51,321 nt of DNA from assembly GCA_003565775.1 (NCBI GenBank), contig PXAT01000096.1, forward strand, positions 1 to 51,321. Reading direction: 5' to 3'. A program made the translations under genes and the position numbers. The notes below the pieces were generated by a model. That model had not been told where the DNA came from and searched no databases. It saw nothing but the letters and a program-made list of their open reading frames with translations. Below are positions 16,780 to 25,016 of the stretch, piece after piece (the stretch's first letter is position 1; each line of letters opens with the position of its first letter). Source of the DNA: Ectothiorhodospiraceae bacterium (GTDB lineage Bacteria > Pseudomonadota > Gammaproteobacteria > Nitrococcales > Aquisalimonadaceae).

Positions 16780-18015
16780 CTAGTTGGAGAAACCCGTCCC
16801 GCTGTCGCGCTCCTCGACATGATCCAGCCCCTGGAACATGTGGCGGAAGAAGCCGGGCCGGTACTGTCGGTATTCCTCTCCGGGCAGCGGCGGGAGCTCG
16901 GCATCGGCGCGCAGAGGCTGCACCAGGCGTGGCGTCACGATCATGACCAGCTCGCGGTCTTCGGTCTCGAGCTGCGAGGCGCGGAAGAAAGCCCCGAGGA
17001 TGGGAATACTGGCAAGCCCGGGCAGCCGGTCCATGCCGCCGGAGCTTTCGGTGCTGATCAGACCGCTGATGATGAAACTCTCGCCATCGCCGAGGGACAC
17101 GGTGGTATCGGTGCGACGCACGCGAAGGGCGGGAACCTCGACGTCGCCACTGCTGACGGCCGCAGTGAAATCCAGCTCGCTGACCTCCGGTGCGACCTTC
17201 ATGACGATGCGGTTCTCGTCGAGCACTGTCGGCGTCAGCGACAGCCGTACCCCGAACTCCTTGAACTGGATCGTGACCGCCTCGTTGACGCCTGCCTGGA
17301 CCGGCACCGGAAACTCGCCGCCGGCAAGGAATGTGGCCTTCTGACCGCTCAGCGTCACCAGACTCGGCTCGGCCAGGGTATAGGCAAAGCCGGTGCTCTC
17401 CAGCGCATTGATGATGGCCAGCGCCGTGCCGTCACGGCCACCCACCGCCAGATTGAAGCCGGACCCCGGCGACAGACTGGTGCCAGGTCGGGCGATATTG
17501 CCGGCTCTGGCGTTGATGTCATCGAAAACGCTGCCGCTACCGATGCCCGCACGCGCACTGCGCCGCCCCAGGAAAAACCGGCTGCCCGCATCCAGCAGGC
17601 GCTGGCGACTGACTTCGACAATGCGGATATCCGCCTGGACTTGCGGGATCCCCGCACCAGGGCGGGACGGATCGCTGGCGCGCTCACCGGCGGCCTGCAG
17701 CGCATGGGGATCACTGACCAGCAGCAGCAAGCGGTCCGGTTCTTCGGAACAGTGGGTCCAGACCATCAGGCTCGTGGCGCCGGCACCGACCGCCGTGACC
17801 AGCAGTTCCTTATCCTCGATCAGATCCACGTCGGCGATCGCGTCATCACCCACCGCCACCCGGCGGATCGGTGTCGGATAATCAACGGTGTCCTGCGTGC
17901 CGGCGTAGAATTCCTGAACCCGAGGCATGTCGGCGGCGCGCTCGCAATCGGACAATGCCGGCGACGCTGCGACCAGGGCCGAAGCGGCGAGCAAGGCCAG
18001 GCATGACCATCGCAT
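16780..18015 (-). CDS. rcpA: RcpA/CpaC outer-membrane secretin of the Tad pilus
   Basis: This 411-aa protein has a signal peptide ending near SPALS|DC, an N-terminal pilus-formation domain (YPTPIRRVAVGDDAIADVDLI) and a C-terminal secretin domain with VPVQAG, FGVRLSLTPTV, the conserved SGLIS and LPGLASIPILGAFF. It forms the outer-membrane ring through which Flp pili exit. The start overlaps the rcpC stop by one base (TGATG). It ends in TAG, after which the small coupling frame and tadZ follow. Confidence 0.93.
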   Translation of the reverse strand: MRWSCLALLAASALVAASPALSDCERAADMPRVQEFYAGTQDTVDYPTPIRRVAVGDDAIADVDLIEDKELLVTAVGAGATSLMVWTHCSEEPDRLLLLVSDPHALQAAGERASDPSRPGAGIPQVQADIRIVEVSRQRLLDAGSRFFLGRRSARAGIGSGSVFDDINARAGNIARPGTSLSPGSGFNLAVGGRDGTALAIINALESTGFAYTLAEPSLVTLSGQKATFLAGGEFPVPVQAGVNEAVTIQFKEFGVRLSLTPTVLDENRIVMKVAPEVSELDFTAAVSSGDVEVPALRVRRTDTTVSLGDGESFIISGLISTESSGGMDRLPGLASIPILGAFFRASQLETEDRELVMIVTPRLVQPLRADAELPPLPGEEYRQYRPGFFRHMFQGLDHVEERDSGTGFSN

Positions 18016-18905
18016 CAGCGCTCTACCTCCTGAACGCGTGTTCCGCGATGAACGGGGACCGACGGCCGTGGTGCGACCTGGTTGTTCGCGGCCGGTGCCG
18101 ACGCGCCGCCGGGACGCGAGTATTCCGAGGGACGCGCGAACAGTGCTTCCTCGGTGAGTCCCCCGATCACTACCTCGTCATCGGGCTCACCGGTCAACGC
18201 AAGGCTGAGCCGACCGTGCTGCTGCGCCATCAGTAACACCGGAACGGCGTCGCGCTCCAGGGCAAGAACTGCCGTGCGGGAGCCGGTATCCTGCTCGCGC
18301 TCGCCGTCGTCACCCCGTTCCAGGCTCGGGCCGAAGCTGAGCACCGCGGCATACTGCACCAGCACCCGGGAGGCGTCCTCGGTTTCATCCTCCAGGTGGG
18401 CAAGCACGTCCACATGGTCACCGGGCCTGAGCAGACCGCCCACTGCAGCCAGTTCGTCCACCGGCACGGCGAAAGCACGCTGTCCGGGGCGCAACCGATC
18501 CGCCAACGCATCCGGCGCACGCAGCAGATCGGTGGTGATCACGTCACCGGCTTCCAGGTCCTCGCGCAGACGATGATCGATACCCTGATCGCGTGCACCA
18601 AGCGCCGCTTCAGGCGCGTCTTCCATGTCCTTCAGTTCCAGGTCATCCGACAACAGGCGCGTACCCGCCGAAAGATCGCGCGCGACCACGACCACCTGAC
18701 GGACGACAGGATCGGGGTCGACCGGCTCGTCGGCGAGCTCCGGTTCCTCGTCATCGTCCTCCTCGACGACTTCCTCCGCGGCAGCCGGCTCGCGCTCGAC
18801 CACCTCGATCTCCGGGCCGTTCTGCAAACGCAGGCCGAGCACGATCAGCACGATCGCGCCCGCGCCCAGCAGGACGGCGAGGGACGTAATCACTCGACTG
18901 CTCAT
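18015..18905 (-). CDS. rcpC: RcpC/CpaB Tad pilus assembly protein
   Basis: This protein of about 296 aa has an N-terminal membrane anchor (VITSLAVLLGAGAIVLIVLG). A very acidic linker follows (EEVVEEDDDEEPELADEP), then an SAF-type domain (VVVARDLSAGTRLLSDDLE) and a CpaB domain containing GQRAFAVPVDELAAVGGLL and GDHVDVL. CpaB/RcpC proteins are periplasmic partners of the secretin. It is the first gene of the minus-strand operon, and ATG 18905 is chosen over upstream in-frame codons because it directly precedes the anchor. The shared motif at 18984-19007 lies about 80 nt upstream. Confidence 0.9.
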   Translation of the reverse strand: MSSRVITSLAVLLGAGAIVLIVLGLRLQNGPEIEVVEREPAAAEEVVEEDDDEEPELADEPVDPDPVVRQVVVVARDLSAGTRLLSDDLELKDMEDAPEAALGARDQGIDHRLREDLEAGDVITTDLLRAPDALADRLRPGQRAFAVPVDELAAVGGLLRPGDHVDVLAHLEDETEDASRVLVQYAAVLSFGPSLERGDDGEREQDTGSRTAVLALERDAVPVLLMAQQHGRLSLALTGEPDDEVVIGGLTEEALFARPSEYSRPGGASAPAANNQVAPRPSVPVHRGTRVQEVER

Positions 18906-18983
18906 ACCAGTTATCGCTTTGCCTGCCCGGGATGGTTCACGGCTGCCACCGGGAAATCCGCGGGTAAATGACTGCTTCAGGGT

Positions 18984-19007
18984 TATATTTCTTTTTCTGT
19001 ACGTTAG
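18984..19007 (-). promoter_or_regulatory. AT-rich motif upstream of rcpC, shared with lipoprotein gene
   Basis: Read toward rcpC this is CTAACGTACAG followed by AAAAAGAAATATA. A near copy, CTAACTTACTG then AAAGAAATATA, lies upstream of the lipoprotein gene at 24857-24878 in the same orientation. The two differ mainly by a 2-bp gap and three substitutions. It may be a binding site for the PprB-like regulator coded nearby or a shared promoter element. Confidence 0.4.
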
Positions 19008-19027
19008 CGCACATTGTTGCCCCGGAT

Positions 19028-19050
19028 TGTGATTACGTTCACTAATCACA
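19028..19050. promoter_or_regulatory. CRP/Vfr-like site and perfect dyad between rcpC and flp
   Basis: TGTGA-N6-TCACT (19028-19043) matches the CRP/Vfr consensus TGTGA-N6-TCACA at 9 of 10 bases. Overlapping it is a perfect 8-bp inverted repeat, TGTGATTA-N7-TAATCACA (19028-19050). It sits in the 248-bp divergent control region, about 104 bp before the flp start, so it could serve either direction. Confidence 0.5.
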
Positions 19051-19153
19051 TGGCATTTTTTCGATAGAAGTACGCCTAAAGAACAATACTGCTCGCCATG
19101 GGTTACGGGGTATTCAAAGGATCGAATGTTCGACCTACTTCAAGGAGCATCAA

Positions 19154-19348
19154 ATGTTTTATATCGAACGGTTACGCAATGCGCTTCGCCGCTTCGTCAA
19201 GGACGAACGGGGTGCCAGTGCGATCGAGTACGCTTTGATTGCGGCGTTGATTGCATTGGTAATAATTGGAGCGGCCACGTTGTTAGGCGAGGAAATTGAG
19301 TCCGTCTTCGAATCTATCCAAGAAGCGCTATCCAATGCAGGAAGTTAG
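19154..19348 (+). CDS. flp: Flp-type IVb major pilin
   Basis: This 64-aa Flp/Fap pilin is the structural subunit of the Tad pilus. The leader ends at G20, and cleavage before ASAIEYALIAALIALVIIG gives the mature N-terminus with Glu+5 and Tyr+6, the Flp signature. It has a strong AAGGAG ribosome-binding site 6-7 nt upstream. It is transcribed away from the rcpC operon and followed after 46 bp by the prepilin peptidase. No hairpin terminator is visible between them. Confidence 0.97.
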   Translation: MFYIERLRNALRRFVKDERGASAIEYALIAALIALVIIGAATLLGEEIESVFESIQEALSNAGS

Positions 19349-19394
19349 TCGATAGGCTCTTTTCCAGGTTGCGTTTCAGAATGCGGAGTCGAAC

Positions 19395-19868
19395 TTGGAG
19401 GCTGTCACTTTTCTAGGTCTTCTTGTTGCTGTCGCCGTCACTGACCTTCGCTCTCGTGCCATCCCGAACACTCTTATCGTGTTCGGGGTCCTCATTCTTA
19501 TGATCTCCTCGTTTTTTTCCTCCCTTCACGCGTTGCCATTAGGCACCCCGGTTGTCGCGCTGGCCGGCATTGCTATAGCACTCTTACTGACGGTCCCAGG
19601 GTGGTTCTCAGCCAAACTCGGTGGCGGCGACGTTAAGCTCTCACTGCTGCTTGGCGCCGCTCTCGGACCACTGGGCTTTCTCTGGTCGGTCGTGCTCGCC
19701 GTACCCTTCGGCCTGGTCTTTGCGGTCCTGTATCGAATCCGGGGGAAACCAATTCCGGAAGATCTTCCGGCAGGGGCTTTTCTCTCCGGCGGCGCCGGCA
19801 TCGTCGTGGTCGGCGCGACCTGGCCCCTCGCATGGCCGACTCAGCCGGCGCTGTGCCATTTCTCGTAG
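19395..19868 (+). CDS. tadV: TadV/CpaA/FppA-type prepilin peptidase
   Basis: This 157-aa A24-family aspartic peptidase cleaves Flp and TadE-type leaders at the inner membrane. The two catalytic aspartates are D17 (VTDLRSRAIPN) and D79 (GGGDVKL). Like other TadV proteins it lacks the N-terminal methylase domain of PilD. It appears to use a TTG start at 19395, with GGAG 6 nt upstream. The 3' end overlaps the convergent response regulator gene by 28 bp, an unusual tail-to-tail overlap. Confidence 0.9.
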   Translation: MEAVTFLGLLVAVAVTDLRSRAIPNTLIVFGVLILMISSFFSSLHALPLGTPVVALAGIAIALLLTVPGWFSAKLGGGDVKLSLLLGAALGPLGFLWSVVLAVPFGLVFAVLYRIRGKPIPEDLPAGAFLSGGAGIVVVGATWPLAWPTQPALCHFS

Positions 19869-20590
19869 ACCAGCGCCAGCTGGGTCCTGTTGTAAAGGCC
19901 GGTGGCGCGCAGGATGCGCGAAACGTGCAGCTTAACCGTGCTCTCCGACATGTTCAGTTCGCAGGCCACCTGGAAGTTGTTCATTCCCTTGGCCACCATT
20001 GCCAGGACTTCCTTCTGCCGGGGCGTCAGCCGCAGATCCTCCGGCACACCCGAGCCGTCATGATCGGCGATGCCATCGAGCATGTGTCGACCGTCGCGCT
20101 GGTTCAGGTTTTCCATCCGCTGGTTGATGTTCTCGATCGCACTCGATAGCTCCTCCAGTCGTGAGGAGAAACCGGCATCCGCGGCAAGACGCTGCTTCTG
20201 ATCGAAGTAGGCGGTCTGCAGGCGTTTGACCACGGCGACGAGTTCATCCAGATCCACCGGCTTGCGCAGGTAGTCGGCAACACCGAGACGCAGCGCCTGG
20301 ATCAACTCTTCCTCACCGCCATGGCCGGTAAAGATGACCACCTCAAGCGGTCGGCCGTCCGGCAGAAAATCGCCCAAGTCACGGATGAATGACAGGCCGT
20401 CCTTTTCGGGCATGCGCAGATCGATCAGCAACACGCCGATCGCCACGTCGTCCGCCAGCAGCTCCCGCGCCTTCAAGGGTGAGGTTTCACCGATACAGTC
20501 GAAGCCTTCGGCATCAAGGAATTCGGTCAGCTCTTCGACGATTTCCGGCTCGTCGTCCAGAACCAGTAACTTGCAGACCGCTGCCATCAT
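19841..20590 (-). CDS. PprB-like response regulator with LuxR-type HTH
   Basis: This 249-aa regulator has an N-terminal receiver domain with phospho-acceptor D57 (LLIDLRMP) and K110, a linker with a predicted coiled coil (ELSSAIENINQRMENLNQ), and a C-terminal LuxR/NarL-type HTH (LTPRQKEVLAMVAKGMNNFQ). The arrangement and place next to a Tad locus match PprB of Pseudomonas aeruginosa, which activates Flp pilus genes. That equivalence is inferred. Its ATG overlaps the kinase stop by 4 bp. Confidence 0.88.
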   Translation of the reverse strand: MMAAVCKLLVLDDEPEIVEELTEFLDAEGFDCIGETSPLKARELLADDVAIGVLLIDLRMPEKDGLSFIRDLGDFLPDGRPLEVVIFTGHGGEEELIQALRLGVADYLRKPVDLDELVAVVKRLQTAYFDQKQRLAADAGFSSRLEELSSAIENINQRMENLNQRDGRHMLDGIADHDGSGVPEDLRLTPRQKEVLAMVAKGMNNFQVACELNMSESTVKLHVSRILRATGLYNRTQLALVYEKWHSAG

Positions 20591-22818
20591 GGGCTCGCGC
20601 CTCCATCATCAGACTGTTTCGTGGCCGGTAACTCCACCAGGAATTCCGCCCCGCGATCGACATTACGGACCGACAGGCGTCCACCCATGTCGTTGATCAT
20701 GCCAAAGCTGATCGACAGCCCCAGCCCGGTGCCCTTGCCCACATCCTTGGTCGTGAAAAACGGTTCGAAGATACGCGGCAGCAGCGCCTCGGGGATACCG
20801 CCGCCGGAATCGACAATACGAATCTCGCGCATACCGTCAGCAGCGATCGCGGTGGCGATCTGCACCCTGCCGGGCGCTTCGCTCGCGGCTCCCAGAATCG
20901 CATCCCTGGCATTGACCATCAGATTGATAAGCACCTGCTCGAGTTGATCGATATGGCCATAGACCTCGCCAACCTCCTGCGAGAGACGCAGGTCCAGCGC
21001 AATCCCCTGACGCTGCAGCTCGGGCTCCACCATCTGCACCGCCTCGTTCACCGCAGCGTTGAGATCGAAAGCGACCGGCTCGCGACCGGAAACCCGCCCG
21101 AATCGGCGGATGTTGTCGACAATGCCGGAGGCTCTCAGTACCTGCTCATCCATGCGGTCGAGCTTGTCGATCACCTTTCGCGGATCCACATCCCCCCGCT
21201 CCATCCGGCTTCGCATATTGCGAATGGTCAGCCGCATCACGTTCAGCGGCTGATTGAGCTCGTGCGCGACCCCGGTAGCCATGACGCCGAGTGCGGCCAT
21301 CTTGCCGGCCTGAATCAGTTGCTCCTGAGCCTCCCGCAGACTGGTGTTGTCATGGCCGACCGATTGCACTTCCTCCAGCAGGCCATGCGAACTGAAAAAT
21401 CCGCGATCCGTCCAGACGTACCAACGTCGACGCTGATCCGGCAGCGACTCGATGATCTCGTAATGTGCCACCGGGTCTGTCTCACTCAACTCGCTCAAGC
21501 GGCGCAGGTGCAGTTCCCGGGCAGGCGCCGGCAGAAAATCCCGCCATGATTTCCCCAGCATCGCCTCCGGCGTCTGACCGAAATGCTCGGCACAGGCCCG
21601 ATTGACGAAGATGATCGTGTAGTCGGCCCGGTACCGGCAGATCATCGCCGGCGCATCGTCAAGCAGGCCGCGGAACCGGGCCTCGCCGTCCCGCAGCGCC
21701 TCGCGCGCATCGACCTCGTCACTCAGGTCCGTATCCACGGCGACCAGATACTCCGCGCCGTCAGCGCGTTGCCGGCAGAGGCCCTGCTCGGCCAGATACA
21801 GCCATCCGTTACGGCCGTCCCGCATCCGGTACCGCAAGGAGTAGCTATTGCCCGGCTGCAAGGAACGGCGCGCCCGCATCAGTGCCGCCAGATCATCCCG
21901 ATGCACCAGGGACTCCAGTGTGCCCGGCTCCTGCAGCGATTCGCTCTCGCGACCAAGGAGAGCCGCCAGCCCGCGGCTCACCGAGGCCGGCGCCCAGACA
22001 CCCTCGACGCGGGTGAAACGCTGCACCAGCAGCTCGTCAGCACCTTCCAGATCGTCCGCCAAGGGACCACTCGCAGCAGCAGCGGCGTCGTGTTCTACCG
22101 TGACAATGCCGTCGGCCCCGGCCACGCTTGCAATGCCCTGCCAACGCGCATGTCCGCGGCCCGTCGTAACAGCGAGCGGGAACCTTCGGTCAATCAGGTC
22201 TCCGGGCTCGGCGCTGCGCAACAGCTCTCTGAGTCTGGCCCTGTCCGCTCCTGACATCTGCCGCAGCGGTTCCGGCTCCCGGTTCCCTGCCTGCTGCTCC
22301 CGCCTGCAGAACGTCTGCTTGTCCCGCCGCCAGTGCCAGTAATGCAGGCCTGGCAGCTGCAATTGCGTCGGCGCCTGCCGTGATGCAGGGAGCAGCTGTT
22401 CCGTCGCCTGACGCAAGCCGATCACCAGCTGATGCAACTGTGAATCAACAGGGCGCTCCGTGATCCCTTGCCAGGCGAGCACGATAATCCCGACCAGCCC
22501 TGCACGGGATCGTAACGGCAGCGCAACGGTCCCGCCGATGAAGCCGGCACTGATCGCGACCGTCTCGCCGGCCTCGAGAACCGGCAGATGCCGCTGCGCC
22601 AGGACCGGCGGGGAACATGCGTCCACATCCGTGGAACTGGCCGCATCCGGCACCGCCGCATGCCGGGAAATCAACCAGCCATGGCGCGCGCGAGTTGCCT
22701 GGCGGATGGCTTGCAGGACCTCGTGGAAATCCGCCGGCGGATCTGCTTCCAGGACAGTTGCTGTCAGCCAGCGAAGACAGGCGTCAACGGTTCGCATTCC
22801 GACATCCGACTCCGTCAT
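20587..22818 (-). CDS. PprA-like PAS sensor histidine kinase
   Basis: This 743-aa kinase has no obvious membrane segments, so it is probably cytoplasmic. A GAF-like N-terminal part comes first (residues ~20-160), then two PAS domains (around 280-370 and 375-490). The HisKA H-box GVAHELNQPLNVMRL and an HATPase domain with N (INLMVNARDAI), G1 (IVDSGGGIP) and G2 (GTGLGLSIS) boxes follow. It resembles PprA, the partner of PprB near the P. aeruginosa Tad locus. The response regulator follows in an ATGA overlap, so the pair is co-expressed. The signal is unknown. Confidence 0.9.
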   Translation of the reverse strand: MTESDVGMRTVDACLRWLTATVLEADPPADFHEVLQAIRQATRARHGWLISRHAAVPDAASSTDVDACSPPVLAQRHLPVLEAGETVAISAGFIGGTVALPLRSRAGLVGIIVLAWQGITERPVDSQLHQLVIGLRQATEQLLPASRQAPTQLQLPGLHYWHWRRDKQTFCRREQQAGNREPEPLRQMSGADRARLRELLRSAEPGDLIDRRFPLAVTTGRGHARWQGIASVAGADGIVTVEHDAAAAASGPLADDLEGADELLVQRFTRVEGVWAPASVSRGLAALLGRESESLQEPGTLESLVHRDDLAALMRARRSLQPGNSYSLRYRMRDGRNGWLYLAEQGLCRQRADGAEYLVAVDTDLSDEVDAREALRDGEARFRGLLDDAPAMICRYRADYTIIFVNRACAEHFGQTPEAMLGKSWRDFLPAPARELHLRRLSELSETDPVAHYEIIESLPDQRRRWYVWTDRGFFSSHGLLEEVQSVGHDNTSLREAQEQLIQAGKMAALGVMATGVAHELNQPLNVMRLTIRNMRSRMERGDVDPRKVIDKLDRMDEQVLRASGIVDNIRRFGRVSGREPVAFDLNAAVNEAVQMVEPELQRQGIALDLRLSQEVGEVYGHIDQLEQVLINLMVNARDAILGAASEAPGRVQIATAIAADGMREIRIVDSGGGIPEALLPRIFEPFFTTKDVGKGTGLGLSISFGMINDMGGRLSVRNVDRGAEFLVELPATKQSDDGGASP

Positions 22819-22938
22819 TGCCCGCCCTGAACCCTCTGGTCGAAACTGTGAGCTCAGTCCCTGATCTTGCCGTGACGATGCCGCATGCTGCGCGGACCTG
22901 TTTCACAGTTGCGGGCGGTTATCGCAGAGGATCTCCAG

Positions 22939-23406
22939 ATGCCAACGTCGGAGACCGGTTGCTCCCGGAAACGACAGAATCGCCATCAGCGCGGCGCCAT
23001 TGCCATCGAATTTGCACTCCTGTTCGCACTGGCCTTCGCCCTGTTCTATGGCGCCGTGGTCTATGCGGTGACGTTTCTGCTGGCGCAAAGCTTCGAATCC
23101 GCCGCCGCCGAGGGCACACGCGCCGCGATCTCCGTCGACCGGGACGATCCCGGCTGTGCCGACTATGAAAGCTGCGTCGATCAACAGGCCACCGAGGCTG
23201 CTCTGGAACGCCTGGCCTTTCTGCCGGCCGGTCTGATCGACCAGATAACAGTCGAACCGAGCATCGAGGGTGACACCCTGGAACTGCTGATCATCTTCCG
23301 CGGGTACGGCGCCTCACCACCCTTGCCACCCTTACCCCTGCCCGGTATCGGCTCCATTCCACCGCTGCCGGACAATCTGTCGGCCATCAGCCGCATCCGA
23401 CTGTAG
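22939..23406 (+). CDS. tadE: TadE-like pseudopilin
   Basis: This protein of about 155 aa has a TadE-type prepilin N-terminus: a basic leader ending at G19, then AIAIEFALLFALAFALFYGA with Glu+5 and Phe+6, the site cut by the prepilin peptidase. The mature part has two cysteines (CADYESC) and ends in an unusual proline-leucine run (PPLPPLPLPGIGSIPPLP). ATG 22939 is preferred over 22885 because GAGGA lies 7 nt upstream. It is divergent from the kinase and followed by a strong terminator. Confidence 0.85.
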   Translation: MPTSETGCSRKRQNRHQRGAIAIEFALLFALAFALFYGAVVYAVTFLLAQSFESAAAEGTRAAISVDRDDPGCADYESCVDQQATEAALERLAFLPAGLIDQITVEPSIEGDTLELLIIFRGYGASPPLPPLPLPGIGSIPPLPDNLSAISRIRL

Positions 23407-23420
23407 CGTCGGTGAAGAAA

Positions 23421-23460
23421 GTTGATCCGCGATTACACGGATCAACTCAGGTCTTTTTTT
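23421..23460. terminator. Rho-independent terminator after tadE
   Basis: A perfect 9-bp stem, GTTGATCCG (23421-23429) with CGGATCAAC (23438-23446), is followed on the plus strand by a run of seven T (23454-23460). An upstream A-rich stretch (GAAGAAA) may let it also act on the convergent lipoprotein transcript. Confidence 0.85.
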
Positions 23461-23520
23461 CGTTTTTTCATCCACCTGCTAGTCCCGAGGCCGGGACACG
23501 ATCTGACGACATCGCAATCG

Positions 23521-24693
23521 TCAGACAACCGCCTGACGGTTCGGATGGTCCGAAACATGTCCGGCACCAACCAGACCACCGAGAAGACCATCAACAAGAT
23601 CCAGAATCGGCGTCAGGAGATTATTGAGTAGTTCAGTCAGACCACCATCAACCTCCAGCAAGGCTTCCACCTGGTCCTGAAGATCAGCAACCAGTGCGTC
23701 CAGGTCTTCGATGTCGCCGGATTCCAGCAGACCGACGATATCGTTCAGAACGTCATCGAGTAGCCCGCTTTCCAACTCGGTCAGAGCGGACAGGAAGTCA
23801 TCCACCTCACCCGGATCCAGAGCAAGCAACTCGATCAGCAACACTTCTGTCGTATCGAGCGTCAGATCGACAACGTTTTCGACAAGATTCTGAACCTCAT
23901 CAACACCGGTAATCGTGAGAAATTCGTCGGTAGCTTCCAGCAAGGCGCCGGCAATGGTCGAAAGATTGTCGAAGAAAGGCACGTCTAGGCCCTGATTGCG
24001 GACAAACTCCTCCAGGTCGTCCAGCAACGTTGCCACATCGGACATGGCCAACACGTCGCGAATCGCGTCAGGGGCTGTCGTCGGATCGTCAGCGAGAGCC
24101 AGCAACTCAAGGACGAGTGCGTCGATTTCCTCGACCAGGCCCATCGCTGCCCCGTCAACCTCCGGAACGCCCGTGGCGGGATCGCCCGGATTATCACAAG
24201 TCCCGCCCGCTCCCAGGGCCAGCAGCAGACTGTTTCCGATTCGCTGGTAGGCCGCCGCGACGCGATTGGCAAGGTCGGCATCCGACAGTACGGCGTCCGA
24301 TAGGCTCGCCACATCCGGGTTCTCCTCAATGAGCGCGAGGAGAACCGCGTCGCCGCCGTCGACGAGAATATTGCTCGCCTGTTCGACACAGACTGCGGCT
24401 TCCGCCTCTCCGTCTAACCCTTCCTCCCTGAGGACTGCAATCAACTCGTCGAAAACAGCCTCGCCGAGGAGTTCCTGCAGCGGCTCGAGCGGCCCTTCGA
24501 CCATCTCCGGATCATCCGCAAACCCCGGCGTGTCAGACCCGCCGTTGTCGCCATTTGAACCAGAGCCATTACTGCTGCTACTGCTGCCGCCACCACTACT
24601 GCCACCGCCGCAGGCGACAAGCGCGAGGGCGGCAAACAGAACCAGAGATAGCCAGAGCCCTTTCGCTGGCGTCAACTGCTTGAGAATGTTCAT
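23521..24693 (-). CDS. Leucine-rich secreted lipoprotein, function unknown
   Basis: This predicted lipoprotein of about 390 aa has lipobox LALVAC (Cys near residue 28), then a Gly/Ser-rich low-complexity linker of about 25 residues. A highly acidic, leucine-rich helical body follows, with repeated LL-E/D-x-L patterns to the C-terminus (ILDLVDGLLGGLVGAG). I recognise no domain. The amphipathic C-terminal style resembles that of TadG in this locus. ATG 24693 has AAGGGG upstream. It lies next to tadE, and its promoter region carries the same motif as the rcpC operon, so a surface role with the Tad pilus is plausible but unproven. Confidence 0.75.
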   Translation of the reverse strand: MNILKQLTPAKGLWLSLVLFAALALVACGGGSSGGGSSSSSNGSGSNGDNGGSDTPGFADDPEMVEGPLEPLQELLGEAVFDELIAVLREEGLDGEAEAAVCVEQASNILVDGGDAVLLALIEENPDVASLSDAVLSDADLANRVAAAYQRIGNSLLLALGAGGTCDNPGDPATGVPEVDGAAMGLVEEIDALVLELLALADDPTTAPDAIRDVLAMSDVATLLDDLEEFVRNQGLDVPFFDNLSTIAGALLEATDEFLTITGVDEVQNLVENVVDLTLDTTEVLLIELLALDPGEVDDFLSALTELESGLLDDVLNDIVGLLESGDIEDLDALVADLQDQVEALLEVDGGLTELLNNLLTPILDLVDGLLGGLVGAGHVSDHPNRQAVV

Positions 24694-24716
24694 GAGAAGC
24701 CCCTTGGTTGATTGTT

Positions 24717-24745
24717 GGCAGTCGCAACCCGACGTTGCGACTGCC
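24717..24745 (-). promoter_or_regulatory. Perfect 11-bp hairpin in the lipoprotein leader
   Basis: GGCAGTCGCAA (24717-24727) and TTGCGACTGCC (24735-24745) pair perfectly around a 7-nt loop, ending 23 nt before the lipoprotein start codon. It has no T-run, so it is not a classical terminator. In the mRNA it would sit just above the ribosome-binding site and could affect translation or stability. A weaker CCTG/CAGG pairing follows immediately. Confidence 0.6.
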
Positions 24746-24856
24746 TGCATTCGGCAGGGGCCGATGCGACAGACGGTGCACCTCCCCCCGAGACGCAGGG
24801 TTTCAGGAAGGAGATTCCGATCCAATCCGACTTGAGCAGTAAGACGAAGGTATAAA

Positions 24857-24878
24857 TATATTTCTTTCAGTAAGTTAG
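24857..24878 (-). promoter_or_regulatory. AT-rich motif shared with the rcpC control region
   Basis: Read toward the lipoprotein gene this is CTAACTTACTG followed by AAAGAAATATA, a near copy of the element upstream of rcpC at 18984-19007. It lies about 165 nt before the lipoprotein start, within the 323-bp gap 24694-25016. Apart from this AT-rich stretch and the leader hairpin, I see only a possible ribosome-binding site for the transporter gene in that gap. Confidence 0.4.
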
Positions 24879-25016
24879 AGTTTTTCGCCCGTCTTTCTTT
24901 TCTGATCGAGCCACCACGTTCGACAAACGCCTGTCGAGATTCGACGTGCCGGCGAACAGGGGTACGATGATGGCCGTCCGGATCGTTCCCCGCTTCCGCA
25001 AAAAGGACCGGCCCCG

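Noticed and set aside
19051-19070. TGGCATTTTTT before flp, considered as a sigma-54 promoter
   Set aside because: The -12 GC is missing at the required spacing.
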